Assembly: GCA_937991535.1 (NCBI GenBank)
Contig: CALKHN010000003.1
Coordinates: forward strand, 62,001-126,000
Direction: 5' to 3'
Length of the DNA: 64,000 nt
Origin: an uncultured Sphingobacteriales bacterium
GTDB lineage: Bacteria > Bacteroidota > Bacteroidia > Chitinophagales > Chitinophagaceae
The position numbers and the translations under genes were made by a program. The notes beneath the pieces were generated by a model. It was not told where the DNA came from and searched no databases. It saw only the letters and a list, made by a program, of their open reading frames with translations. This document shows positions 35,632-45,367 of this stretch, in pieces (position 1 is the stretch's first letter; each line of letters opens with the position of its first letter).

Positions 35632-36720
35632 ATGGCCGAAGCCCGGATTTTTATTTTGTTGGGAAAAAAGCTGAGCAGGGAGGCAACAGCAGAGGAACTG
35701 GTTGAATTAAGCCAGTTACTGGAAGACAAAATGGTTGAACCGTATAAACTGACACTGTTGGAGGATGCCTGGCAAAAAGAGCCAGCAGTAGACAAGGATT
35801 TGCTTGATGAGAAATGGAAAAAAGTTTCAGGCCGGCTTTACGGTCAGTCAGAAATGGCGTACAATTCCATTTCGAAGCCGGGAAAAAGGGGTATATCATT
35901 TTCTTTAGTCCGCATACTCGTAGCGGCATCGGTGGCGGCGCTCCTTGTGCTTGCCGTATGGCTAAGATGGTTTGGGCAGGGCGAAAAAGCTCTGCATGTC
36001 GTTATGAACCAGGTAAGCGATTCTATTATAGTAGCACTCAACGGCGAAAGAAAAGAAGTGGTGCTTCCCGACAACACAACGGTTCGACTGAACAGTGGTA
36101 GCAGGCTGTCGTACAATAAAAACTTTGGTATTGGTACCAGGGAAGTGAGGTTAAGCGGAGAGGCTTTTTTTAAAGTGACCAAAGATGCTGCTCATCCTTT
36201 TTTGGTGAATACCAGCCGTATGGATGTGAAAGTGCTGGGCACTGTTTTTAATGTAAAGGCCTACGATACAAAAGAGGATATAGAAACAACGGTGGTAGAA
36301 GGTAAGGTGGAGGTAAGCCTGAAGGATGGATTAGAAAAAAAAGTGATCCTGCTTCCGAGCGAAAAAATTTCGTTGAAAAATAACCGGATGTTTAAGGAGC
36401 CGGATATATCGCATGCTGCGGTTCCGGGGATCAGCTACGAAGTAAAAACAGTTCAGCCGGATATCAGAAAAATAGGTATGCCCGAAGAAACCGCCTGGAT
36501 TAAGGAAAAAGTGATTTTTACCAATGAACCTTTCGAAACGGTAGCCCTTAAAATGGAAAGATGGTACGATGTGCATATCCATTTTAAAAATGAAAAGATG
36601 AAAAGCATTTTAATGAACGGTGATTTTGACAATGTGAATATTAATGAAGCCGTGCATATATTACAAATGATGGTAGGCTTTAATTATACGATGAGCGGCA
36701 ACGATATTTTTATTAAATAA
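35632..36720 (+). CDS. FecR-family anti-sigma factor
   Basis: 362 residues from ATG 35632 (a TTG start at 35626 is possible). Cytoplasmic N-domain that binds the sigma factor, single membrane helix (about 88-110, RILVAASVAALLVLAVWL), periplasmic FecR domain with VVLPDNTTVRLNSGSRLSYN, GEAFFKVTKDAAHPFLVNT and VKVLGTVFNVKAY, then the C-terminal STN-like DUF4974 region (FTNEPFETVALKMERWYDV). Relays the state of the SusC STN domain to the ECF sigma factor encoded divergently. Confidence 0.94.
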   Translation: MAEARIFILLGKKLSREATAEELVELSQLLEDKMVEPYKLTLLEDAWQKEPAVDKDLLDEKWKKVSGRLYGQSEMAYNSISKPGKRGISFSLVRILVAASVAALLVLAVWLRWFGQGEKALHVVMNQVSDSIIVALNGERKEVVLPDNTTVRLNSGSRLSYNKNFGIGTREVRLSGEAFFKVTKDAAHPFLVNTSRMDVKVLGTVFNVKAYDTKEDIETTVVEGKVEVSLKDGLEKKVILLPSEKISLKNNRMFKEPDISHAAVPGISYEVKTVQPDIRKIGMPEETAWIKEKVIFTNEPFETVALKMERWYDVHIHFKNEKMKSILMNGDFDNVNINEAVHILQMMVGFNYTMSGNDIFIK

Positions 36721-36798
36721 TCCATATACATCTATTTTGTAAACATCCAAAAACCTACTTATGATTTGTTACAGCCCCCCATAATAATCTTGTAAAAA

Positions 36799-36823
36799 GG
36801 GGAAGAGATTGCAGCTCTCCCCC
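36799..36823 (+). terminator. Hairpin between fecR and susC
   Basis: GGGG-A-AGAG (36799-36807) pairs with CTCT-C-CCCC (36815-36823) with one mismatch and a 7-nt loop. Located about 80 bp before susC; no T run follows. May end the fecR transcript or attenuate read-through. Confidence 0.35.
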
Positions 36824-36905
36824 GAAAAGCCAATGTGTTGAACAGCAGAATAAGCAAGTTTATAGTGACTGCTTATCCTCTTTATTAACTTTTCAATTCA
36901 AATTT

Positions 36906-39900
36906 ATGAAAAAAACAAGGTACAGGCTATATTATAAAGGTAGCTGCCTATTTAAGTACTTTTTATTTATGAAACTAACCGCTTTATTGTTGCTTCTTCC
37001 TTTTCTCCATGCATCCGCCAATGGTTACGGACAAGAGAAATTTTCCCTGAATCTTGATCAGGTAGAGGCCGCAAAAGTGTTTGCCCGTATCCAGAGAGCA
37101 AGCGCTTACCGCTTTTTTTACCTGCAGGAAGATATTAAAAAGCTTGGAAAAATTAATATCCATGTAACGGAGGCAACCGTACCGGAGATCATGCAGAAGG
37201 TATTGGGCAACGCCCTGGCTTATAAGATATTGAGCAATTATCTGGTGGTGATTTCTCCCAGTCAGATGAACCTGCGTCAGCAGATTGAGCTTCGTGGTAC
37301 AGTAAGGGATGAAAATGGCAATCCGCTTGAAGGAGCGTCTGTAAAGGTAAAAGATCAAAATATTGGTGTTACTACTGAAGCCGATGGCTCTTTTACCATT
37401 GCTGTAGACCCTAAAGCCACATTGGAAATAAGCATGATTGGATATCAAAACGTGGAGATACAGGTAAACGGGAGGAGCCGGATTGATGATATTGTTTTAA
37501 ATATTGCAAGTTCAGGATTGGAAGAGGTAGTGGTGGTAGGTTATGGAACCCAGAAGAAAGTGAACCTTACAGGGGCAGTAGAGTCGGTTGGTAGTGAGGT
37601 TTTTGAAAACCGGTCAATGTCCAACACCACACAGGCCTTGCAGGGAGCTGTACCCAACCTGAATCTTTTCCTGGAAGACGGGAAGCCTACCAGGTCGGCT
37701 TCCTTCAATGTTCGTGGCAGAACATCTATAGGTCAGGGCGGAAATGCTTTGGTGCTCATTGACGGTGTTGAAGGCGATCCTTCGTTTCTGAATCCAAATG
37801 ATATTGAAAGTGTGAGTGTGTTGAAAGATGCGGCCTCGGCAGCCGTGTATGGTGCAAGAGGATCCTTTGGTGTGGTATTAATCACAACGAAGCGACCAAC
37901 CAGGGGAAAAACTACCGTGAACTATACCGGAAATTATTCTGTTCAGTCATTAGCAAAAAAACCGGAGTTTGTTACGGATGCGGTAACCTGGCTCGAACAT
38001 TTCAGGATGGCTTATTATAATACCCAGGGAACTGTACCCACCTCTATCAACAACAATACACAGTTTTACAGCGATGACTGGCTAGAGCGCATGAAAGCCT
38101 GGAAGGCATCGGGTGAAGGGCCAAAGACAGAAGTGCTGCCCAATGGCGATTACGAGTATTATAATAATACCGACTGGATGGGTCTGCTTTTTAAAGATCG
38201 CACTTTTACACACGATCATAACCTGAGCGTTTCGGGTGGAAACGAAAAATCTGATTTCTTTGTGTCAGGGCGCTTATATGATTTTGGCGGGATATATAAT
38301 TTAGATCCCGACACGTATCGTTCTTATAACCTCAGGGCAAAAGGATCTTTGAAAGCCTACAAATGGCTGAAGCTGTCGAATAATATGGAATTTGCCAATA
38401 ATAATTATCACATGCCCTATTCGGCATTGGGTCGCAGCGCCAATATTCAACGCTATATTGAAGTATCTGCCTTTCCGTCTTTGCCGATGTATAATCCGGA
38501 CGACACCTATACTCGTGGCGGCGCCTCTACCTTGGCTGCATTTGCCGAAGGAAATAATTATCAAAACAACAAGCAGAATTTATTTAGAAATACAGTAGGA
38601 TTCAATACGAACTTTTTTAATAATACTTTTCGTATCAACGGAGATTATACTTTCCGCTATAATGACCGTGATTACTTCTGGAAACGGGTGAAAGTTCCTT
38701 ATTATCAAAATGCCAATGCCAGCGCCCCGTCGTATGCGGGCGACTTAAACGGAATTATTTATGAATGGATGGGGCATACTTTGTATACAGCATCCAATAT
38801 ATACGCAGAATATGAAAACACTTTTGCGTATAAGCATTATATAAAAGCGATGGGAGGCTGGAACTATGAAACATCTGCATATAAGGCCAACAGTATTCAG
38901 CGTAACCAACTGTTGCTGGAAAATGCACAGAGTGTACAACTGGCAACAGGCACCTCAATTACCCCAGGCGCAAGTGCTTCCCGATGGAAAACAGCAGGTG
39001 CTTTCTTTCGTTTGAATTATGGATTTATGGACAGGTATTTATTGGAGGTTAATGGCCGCTATGACGGTTCAACCCGTTTCCCTGTTGAACAACAGTGGGG
39101 CTTCTTCCCTTCTGTTTCCGGCGGATGGAGACTTTCTGAAGAGCCTTTCTGGAAGGTAAGTAAGAATGTTTTCTCGGATATCAAACTTCGGGTTTCTTAC
39201 GGCTCATTGGGTAACGGTAATATTTCACCTTACCAATTTCTTGAATTATTGGGCATTGGTAACTCAAACCTCGTACTTGACGGGGCATTAAATAAAAGCA
39301 CTAGAGCACCGGCACCCATCCCAACCGGGCTCACCTGGGAGAGAGCCACAACTACAGATTTTGGACTGGACTTTGGCATGTTGCAGGGTAAGCTCAATTT
39401 CAACGGAGATTATTATGTACGGAAAACCACAGATATGTATGTGGCAGGACCAACATTGCCCGATATTTTTGGTGCAACATCTCCCAAGGGCAATTTTGCT
39501 GACATGACCACAAAGGGATTTGAGATCACCTTAAGCTGGCGCGATAAATTCATGGTTTCCAGTAAACCATTTAAATATCAATTGCGTGCTACTCTTTTTG
39601 ATTATGTATCTACAGTTGATAAATTTTATAATCCAGATAAAAGATTTACAGATTATTATGATGGGATGACCATCGGAGAGCTTTGGGGTTTTAGAACAGA
39701 CGGATTGTTCCAGGAAGATCCGGCTCCCGGCGACTACATCAATACTATTTTTAAATCCTCTGCCGATGCTGTGTGGCGCGCCGGTGATTTGAAGATCAGG
39801 AACCTGGACAAAAGCGCTGATAATATGATCACCAAAGGAACCCAAACGGTAGACAATCCCGGTGATATGACCATTATCGGCAACACCGAGCCCCGTTATC

Positions 39901-40436
39901 AGTACAGCTTTACCTTAAATGCCGATTGGAACGGAATTTTCTTTTCTGCTTTCTTCTATGGTATTGGAAAACAGAATTGGTATCCTGCAACAGAAAGCGC
40001 GTTTTGGGGGCAGTATAACCGGGGATATAATCAAATGCCTGCATGGCAGTTGGGTAACTACTGGACAGAAGACAACAGGGATGCTTATTTACCACGGTAT
40101 GCGCAATACAATGGGGCGCTTGGATTTAGCAATCATGTTCCCAACGACCGGTATCTCCAAAAAGTATCTTTTCTGAGGCTAAAGAATCTGCAGATAGGAT
40201 ATGCGCTTCCTGAAACATGGATATCACGAACAGGGCTAAAGAATGCCCGAATCTATTTTAGCGGCGAAAATATCGCCAGTTGGTCTCCGCTTTACAAATG
40301 GACTAAAAATTTCATGGATGTGTCGTCAGCGATCGGTAATACGGATTCAGATCTCAGCAGTAGTTATAATCAGGGCGCAGGAAACAGCTATCCTGTTTTA
40401 AAGACCTATTCATTTGGTGTTTCGCTGACTTTTTAA
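36906..40436 (+). CDS. SusC/RagA-type TonB-dependent outer-membrane transporter with STN domain
   Basis: 1176 residues. Long signal region with a second ATG at 36969 (MKLTALLLLLPFLHASANGYGQ); then STN domain (about 48-115, signalling to FecR), CarboxypepD_reg-like domain (about 128-205, LRGTVRDENGNPLEGASVKV), TonB box/plug start EEVVVVGYGTQKK, plug, and a C-terminal beta barrel ending in KTYSFGVSLTF. Imports glycan oligomers in complex with the SusD lipoprotein encoded 20 bp downstream. Presence of STN plus sigma/FecR upstream indicates ligand-induced transcription of this locus. Confidence 0.96.
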   Translation: MKKTRYRLYYKGSCLFKYFLFMKLTALLLLLPFLHASANGYGQEKFSLNLDQVEAAKVFARIQRASAYRFFYLQEDIKKLGKINIHVTEATVPEIMQKVLGNALAYKILSNYLVVISPSQMNLRQQIELRGTVRDENGNPLEGASVKVKDQNIGVTTEADGSFTIAVDPKATLEISMIGYQNVEIQVNGRSRIDDIVLNIASSGLEEVVVVGYGTQKKVNLTGAVESVGSEVFENRSMSNTTQALQGAVPNLNLFLEDGKPTRSASFNVRGRTSIGQGGNALVLIDGVEGDPSFLNPNDIESVSVLKDAASAAVYGARGSFGVVLITTKRPTRGKTTVNYTGNYSVQSLAKKPEFVTDAVTWLEHFRMAYYNTQGTVPTSINNNTQFYSDDWLERMKAWKASGEGPKTEVLPNGDYEYYNNTDWMGLLFKDRTFTHDHNLSVSGGNEKSDFFVSGRLYDFGGIYNLDPDTYRSYNLRAKGSLKAYKWLKLSNNMEFANNNYHMPYSALGRSANIQRYIEVSAFPSLPMYNPDDTYTRGGASTLAAFAEGNNYQNNKQNLFRNTVGFNTNFFNNTFRINGDYTFRYNDRDYFWKRVKVPYYQNANASAPSYAGDLNGIIYEWMGHTLYTASNIYAEYENTFAYKHYIKAMGGWNYETSAYKANSIQRNQLLLENAQSVQLATGTSITPGASASRWKTAGAFFRLNYGFMDRYLLEVNGRYDGSTRFPVEQQWGFFPSVSGGWRLSEEPFWKVSKNVFSDIKLRVSYGSLGNGNISPYQFLELLGIGNSNLVLDGALNKSTRAPAPIPTGLTWERATTTDFGLDFGMLQGKLNFNGDYYVRKTTDMYVAGPTLPDIFGATSPKGNFADMTTKGFEITLSWRDKFMVSSKPFKYQLRATLFDYVSTVDKFYNPDKRFTDYYDGMTIGELWGFRTDGLFQEDPAPGDYINTIFKSSADAVWRAGDLKIRNLDKSADNMITKGTQTVDNPGDMTIIGNTEPRYQYSFTLNADWNGIFFSAFFYGIGKQNWYPATESAFWGQYNRGYNQMPAWQLGNYWTEDNRDAYLPRYAQYNGALGFSNHVPNDRYLQKVSFLRLKNLQIGYALPETWISRTGLKNARIYFSGENIASWSPLYKWTKNFMDVSSAIGNTDSDLSSSYNQGAGNSYPVLKTYSFGVSLTF

Positions 40437-40456
40437 GATTTAAAAATTGAAATATA

Positions 40457-42262
40457 ATGAAACGAAATATAGGGTATATAATATTAGTAGTTATTATGTG
40501 TGCCGGTTGTGAAATGGACGAACCGGTCATAACTTCTACAGATAAGGGTGCTATTTTTAGTTCAGAGGAAGGCCTGAAAGCCTATTCAATATCGTTTTAT
40601 GATATATTGCCCGATGCTACCGAGCAGGCCACCGTTGAACAGGCACTGGTTGATTATGGAGCTACCAATACGCTTAGTGGGTTTACATTGATCAATTCAT
40701 ACAGCGAAAATAATTCCTCCGGGTGGTCGTGGTCTGCATTGCGCAACTTTAATTATTTTATTGTAAATAACACCAATACTGCTATTGCCGAAAGTGTGAG
40801 GAACAATTACACTGGTCTTGCTCGGTTTTTTCGCGCCTGGTTTTATTACGGAATGGTAAGGCGTTTTGGCGATGTTCCATGGATAGATCACCCATTGGAC
40901 CCCAGTGAAGAGGAAATTCTTTACGGCACCCGCGACTCACGTGAACTGGTAATGGAAAAGGTATATGAAGATCTGATGTTCGCTGCTGAAAACATTACGC
41001 GGACTTCAGATGCGGCACAAAGCTCTTTGGTAACCAAATGGGCCGCTTATGCTTTCGCATCACGCGTTGCCCTGTTTGAAGGAACATTCCGGAAATACCA
41101 TAACCTGAATCTTACAACGTCTGCTGAAACATGGTTGAAACGTGCGGAAGACGCCGCTTATAAAGTAATGCAGGAATCTGGTAAAACATTGAATAGCAGC
41201 TACAGGCGGTTGTTCACCAGTGATGTGCCTCCTGTTTCGGAAACAATAATGGCTATTGCTTCCGATGCCAACCTGGGTATAAAACACAATGCCAACTGGC
41301 GGTGGGCATCTGAAACCTATGGTACAGGCTTGAACCTGATCCGCCCTTTTGTTTGTACTTATCTTCAAAAAGATGGGACGCCTTACACAGATCGTGCTGG
41401 CTGGGCGTATGAAGATTTCTATGAAGAATTTCAAAACAGGGATGCGCGGTTGAATGCTTCGCTCCGGTACCCCGGCTACATACGTGAAGGAAATCTCGCT
41501 TTGCCGGTATTCAGCGGGTATGCCAGGTTAGGCTATCAGCCGATCAAACTGTCTGTTGATGCAACCGTTGGAGATAGCCGTACCGAAAGTACCCAGGCTG
41601 TACAATTGATCAGATTTGGTGAAGTGCTGCTCAATTATGCCGAAGCAAAAGCAGAACAGGGCACGCTTACCGACCAGGACTGGGCAAATACTATAGGAGC
41701 CCTTAGGGAACGTGCCGGTATCACCGGGGGGCTTACCTCAAAACCCACGGTGGTTGATAATTATATGAAAGAAAACTATTTCCCGGATATCAATGATCCT
41801 GTGATTTTGGAAATTCGCCGCGAACGGGCTATTGAGTTGTTGTTCGAGGGATTTCGTTTTGATGACCTCAGGCGCTGGAAAGCCGGTGAACTGTTCGAAA
41901 AAAGCTGGACGGGTATGTATATCCCTGGAGTTAACCAGCCGTTGGATGTTGATCATAACGGCAGTGATGATGTGATCTACTATACTGATGATGCCGGGCT
42001 TGCCGCTGCCGCAGCACTTTCTAATAATCCCAATCCGTACAAGGTAAAGGTTAGTACCAACCCCAATGCGGAGATCATACAGGTGCACCCTGCCGGAAAT
42101 GGAAGCGGTTATTACCTTGCCTGGTTCACCAATAATGATTCAAAGAAAGTATGGGGTCCTAAGCAATATCTTTATCCTATTCCGGTGGGCGCGATAAATC
42201 TGAATCCTCAACTTGAACAAAACCCTGGTTGGGAGAATGGTGCAACAAATGATGGGAATTAA
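40457..42262 (+). CDS. SusD/RagB-family nutrient-binding lipoprotein
   Basis: 601 residues. Lipoprotein signal MKRNIGYIILVVIMCAGC (lipidated Cys18). SusD features: TPR-like N-domain with LARFFRAWFYYGMVRRFGDVPWID, RESRELVMEKVYEDL-type helix, ALRERAG, and the C-terminal VILEIRRERAIELLFEGFRFDDLRRWK. Acts as lid and glycan-binding partner of SusC at the cell surface. Followed by a terminator-like hairpin. Confidence 0.95.
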   Translation: MKRNIGYIILVVIMCAGCEMDEPVITSTDKGAIFSSEEGLKAYSISFYDILPDATEQATVEQALVDYGATNTLSGFTLINSYSENNSSGWSWSALRNFNYFIVNNTNTAIAESVRNNYTGLARFFRAWFYYGMVRRFGDVPWIDHPLDPSEEEILYGTRDSRELVMEKVYEDLMFAAENITRTSDAAQSSLVTKWAAYAFASRVALFEGTFRKYHNLNLTTSAETWLKRAEDAAYKVMQESGKTLNSSYRRLFTSDVPPVSETIMAIASDANLGIKHNANWRWASETYGTGLNLIRPFVCTYLQKDGTPYTDRAGWAYEDFYEEFQNRDARLNASLRYPGYIREGNLALPVFSGYARLGYQPIKLSVDATVGDSRTESTQAVQLIRFGEVLLNYAEAKAEQGTLTDQDWANTIGALRERAGITGGLTSKPTVVDNYMKENYFPDINDPVILEIRRERAIELLFEGFRFDDLRRWKAGELFEKSWTGMYIPGVNQPLDVDHNGSDDVIYYTDDAGLAAAAALSNNPNPYKVKVSTNPNAEIIQVHPAGNGSGYYLAWFTNNDSKKVWGPKQYLYPIPVGAINLNPQLEQNPGWENGATNDGN

Positions 42263-42292
42263 TAGATTAGGTTCCTGAACAGTATTTTTGAG

Positions 42293-42341
42293 AACCTTCT
42301 GCAATCAGCTAAAAATATTGAAAGCGGAAGGTTTTTCTTTT
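42293..42341 (+). terminator. Intrinsic terminator or attenuator after susD
   Basis: AACCTTCTGC (42293-42302) pairs with GCGGAAGGTT (42324-42333) with one mismatch and is followed by a T-rich run. It lies only about 20 bp before the next start codon, so it would let SusCD be made in excess of the downstream enzymes. Confidence 0.6.
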
Positions 42342-42359
42342 AAGCCTAAATTGTCATCT

Positions 42360-43157
42360 ATGAAATATATAAAGTTTACTTTCTTCTTTCTCTTAATAAC
42401 TTCTTATTACCCTGCTTTGGCCATGCCCGACTCTTCAGGCAAACCCGGAACACCCCATCGCCTAAAAGTACTCTCCTATAATTTACGCTTTGGAGAGCTC
42501 GCTTCACTTGAGGAATTAGCTGCTTTCATTAAGGAACAAGATCCTGATATTGTGGCACTGCAGGAGGTAGACTGCCGTACTTATCGCGACCGTGCTCCCA
42601 AACAACACGGTAAGGATTTTGCCACTGAACTGGGTTTTCGTACCGGACTGATTGCTGCATACGCTAAAACTATTCCTTATGCCGGAGGTTATTACGGCAT
42701 CGCTATATTATCAAAGTACCCGATGGCAAAAGTAGAACGTATATATCTTCCTAAAACAGAGAATGGAAAAGAGCAGAGGGCTGTTTTGGTTGCTGATGTT
42801 GAATATCGCGAAGGAGCGTATTTTACTTTTGCATGTACGCATTTGGATTATACAAATACAACCGAGCGCCAGGAACAGGTTAAGAAGCTGAACAAAGTGC
42901 TGGTCGCGAAAAATAACCCTGTAATAGTGGCGGGTGATTTTAATGCAAGGCCTGATTCTAAAGAGATCAGCAAAGGAATGAGTGCCTGGAAAATAGTTTC
43001 CAACCTGGAGCCAACCGTGCCAGCCAGCACTCCGCGAAATACCATTGATTACATTTTTTGTTACCCCAAAGACAAATGGGACGGCATTGATGCAACTACT
43101 TATAAGGTAACGCTTTCAGATCATTTGCCGGTTAGCGCTGTTGTAGAAATGAAATAG
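42360..43157 (+). CDS. Secreted endonuclease/exonuclease/phosphatase (EEP) family protein 1
   Basis: 265 residues from ATG 42360, with signal peptide MKYIKFTFFFLLITSYYPALA. EEP-fold metal-dependent phosphoesterase: LSYNLRFG (Asn41), ALQEVD (Glu69), THLDYTN, VAGDFNARPDS, TIDYIF and SDHLPV. The family cleaves phosphodiesters in nucleic acids, inositol phosphates or sphingomyelin; exported members in SusCD loci act on extracellular substrates that cannot be predicted. First gene after the susD terminator. Confidence 0.9.
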   Translation: MKYIKFTFFFLLITSYYPALAMPDSSGKPGTPHRLKVLSYNLRFGELASLEELAAFIKEQDPDIVALQEVDCRTYRDRAPKQHGKDFATELGFRTGLIAAYAKTIPYAGGYYGIAILSKYPMAKVERIYLPKTENGKEQRAVLVADVEYREGAYFTFACTHLDYTNTTERQEQVKKLNKVLVAKNNPVIVAGDFNARPDSKEISKGMSAWKIVSNLEPTVPASTPRNTIDYIFCYPKDKWDGIDATTYKVTLSDHLPVSAVVEMK

Positions 43158-43162
43158 ATAGT

Positions 43163-43978
43163 ATGAGTAACATAATACAGTGGGGCTTCTGCATATCAAT
43201 ATTCAGCTTGTCATTTTTAGATGTACAATCGCAGAAGCTGCAGATCATGACTTATAATATACACCACGGTGCCGACAGGAATGAAAACAGTACATTAGAT
43301 TCGATAGGGTACTTTATAAAAAAGATGCAACCTGATATTGTTGGGTTGCAGGAGGTAGATAGCGCTTGCGAACGTTCGGGAAAGGTTGACCAGATGAGAA
43401 GGCTGGGGGAGATCACCGGTATGCATTATGCTTTTGTAAGACACTTTCCCTACCAGGGCGGAGCCTACGGCTTAGGAATACTTTCTAAATTCCCGATAAA
43501 AAAAGCGGAGCCGAAAATACTGAAGCTTTTAAAAAGAGGCCCCAATAGCGAGTCTGTTTCCATGCTTTTCGCTACTGTACAAATAAAGCCCAAAAAGAAA
43601 ATACTTTTTGCCACAGCGCACTATTCCGCCTTTGATAAAGCAACAAGAGCTTCCCAGGTGAATGAAACACTTAACTATCTTTCGGAAAATAATCTGCCTG
43701 TAATTTTTACCGGCGATTTAAACGCAACACCTGATACAGAGGAAATTCGATTGCTGCAGCAACACCTGCAAACAACAGACATATCCGGCATTCCTACTTT
43801 TCCGGATGATGTGCCGGTCAAAAAAATTGATTATATACTGATCAGCCGTGCGGCACTAAAAAGGGTAAAGAAAGTTGCAGTTTCACAGGTACATTATTCG
43901 GATCATTTGCCGCTTTCAGCCAGCATTGTTTTGAAGTTGAAGTTTTTAAAAGATTTCTTAGCGAAGCCCGCTAAATAA
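43163..43978 (+). CDS. Secreted EEP-family protein 2
   Basis: 271 residues with signal peptide MSNIIQWGFCISIFSLSFLDVQSQ. A diverged paralogue of the preceding gene, 5 bp downstream: MTYNIHHGAD, GLQEVD, TAHYSAFD, FTGDLNATPDT, KIDYIL, SDHLPLSA are all intact, so both copies should be active phosphoesterases. Similarity between the two is moderate and spread along the length, indicating an old duplication with divided substrate range. Confidence 0.9.
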   Translation: MSNIIQWGFCISIFSLSFLDVQSQKLQIMTYNIHHGADRNENSTLDSIGYFIKKMQPDIVGLQEVDSACERSGKVDQMRRLGEITGMHYAFVRHFPYQGGAYGLGILSKFPIKKAEPKILKLLKRGPNSESVSMLFATVQIKPKKKILFATAHYSAFDKATRASQVNETLNYLSENNLPVIFTGDLNATPDTEEIRLLQQHLQTTDISGIPTFPDDVPVKKIDYILISRAALKRVKKVAVSQVHYSDHLPLSASIVLKLKFLKDFLAKPAK

Positions 43979-44022
43979 TAGTAGCTTTCTGGATCAATAA
44001 GTTTCCATCCTAAACTATTCCG

Positions 44023-45270
44023 ATGAACGCAATATATAAAAATTTATTAGCGGTAGTATTAGCCGCAACATCCGGTATTGGAGCTTTTGCTCAGGAAAAG
44101 CTGAAAGCAGATGGTGAAATCCCCGTTTTAGCCTGGGTGGGCGTTCCTGAGGGTGAAACGACCATTGAGCGCTTCCGGGAGCTGAAAGCATCAGGCATCA
44201 ATATCAACTTTTCATCGTACTCCGGTGTGGAGGCCGTAGAAAAAGCGCTGGATATTGCAAAGCAAACAGGCGTGAAGCTGATGCCATCTTGCCCTGAACT
44301 AAAATCAGAACCTGAGAAAACGGTGAAGCGGCTGATGAAGCACCCCGCGCTTTTCGGTTACCATCTCAGAGACGAACCCAATGCTGTGGATTTTCCGGAA
44401 CTGGCGGTATGGATGAAAAGGATACAGGCGGTAGATAAACAGCATCCCTGTTATATCAATCTCTTCCCCAACTATGCCTCCCCGTCCCAGTTGTTTGCTG
44501 AAGACTATGAATTGCAGCCAGGCAAAGACGTATATGCAGAACATGTGGATGTATTTTTGAAAGAGGTGCCTGCGCCTTTTATTTCATTTGATCATTACCC
44601 TGTAATTGAAAAAAATGCTGTAAAAATATTTCGGCCGGAGTGGTATAAAAACCTTGAAATTATCGCTGCGGCTTCTAAGAAAAGCGGGTTGCCTTTCTGG
44701 GCATTTGCACTTTCGGTTCCACACGGTCCCTATCCCGTGCCCACAGCAGGAGAGATCAGGCTGCAGATGTACAGCAACCTGGCCTATGGAGCGCAGGCAT
44801 TGCAGTATTTTACCTACTGGACGCCCGGTATCAATTCCAATTGGGACTTCCATCATGCGCCCATTGGGCTTGATGGTAAACGCACCGAGGTATATGACCG
44901 TATAAAACAGATCAACAGTGAAATACAGAACCTTGCCGGTGTATTCCTTAATGCCAGGCTGGTTTCGGTAGCACATACCGGTATGCATATCCCTCCCGGA
45001 ACAAGAAGGGTGGATAAACTTCCGGCTCCCTTTACAGTGCTGGAAACGGGCGATGGCGGAGCGGTGGTGTCGGAGCTGCAAAAGAACAGCCGCCGGTTCC
45101 TGGTTATCGTTAATCGTGATTTTCAAAATCCGATGAAGCTGACGGTTGTTGCCGGTGATAAGGTAAAAAGAGTATTAAAAGACGGAACGATGATCCCTGC
45201 CAACTTTTATACCAATACGTTAGCGGTTGATCCGGGGGATGTGATAATATATACCTGGAATGAGAAATGA
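44023..45270 (+). CDS. Secreted clan-A (TIM-barrel) glycoside-hydrolase-like protein
   Basis: 415 residues with signal peptide ending GAFAQ. The barrel begins IPVLAWVGVPEGETTIERFRELKASGININF. A strand-end DEP (Asp117-Glu118 in GYHLRDEPNA) is the probable acid/base position and YFTYWTPG a later active-site strand, as in GH42/GH5-like enzymes. A small beta domain ends the protein. Family number and substrate not assignable; beta-galactosidase-like or alpha-amylase-unrelated retaining enzyme is the best guess. Part of the susCD-EEP gene run. Confidence 0.7.
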   Translation: MNAIYKNLLAVVLAATSGIGAFAQEKLKADGEIPVLAWVGVPEGETTIERFRELKASGININFSSYSGVEAVEKALDIAKQTGVKLMPSCPELKSEPEKTVKRLMKHPALFGYHLRDEPNAVDFPELAVWMKRIQAVDKQHPCYINLFPNYASPSQLFAEDYELQPGKDVYAEHVDVFLKEVPAPFISFDHYPVIEKNAVKIFRPEWYKNLEIIAAASKKSGLPFWAFALSVPHGPYPVPTAGEIRLQMYSNLAYGAQALQYFTYWTPGINSNWDFHHAPIGLDGKRTEVYDRIKQINSEIQNLAGVFLNARLVSVAHTGMHIPPGTRRVDKLPAPFTVLETGDGGAVVSELQKNSRRFLVIVNRDFQNPMKLTVVAGDKVKRVLKDGTMIPANFYTNTLAVDPGDVIIYTWNEK

Positions 45271-45367
45271 ACCGCGGAAGTGATGCCGTAATGTGGGAAT
45301 GGAAAGAAAGCTATAACTTGGGTTGTTGTGCTCAAATCTATTTCAGAGGTTATAAGTTACACTAAAT

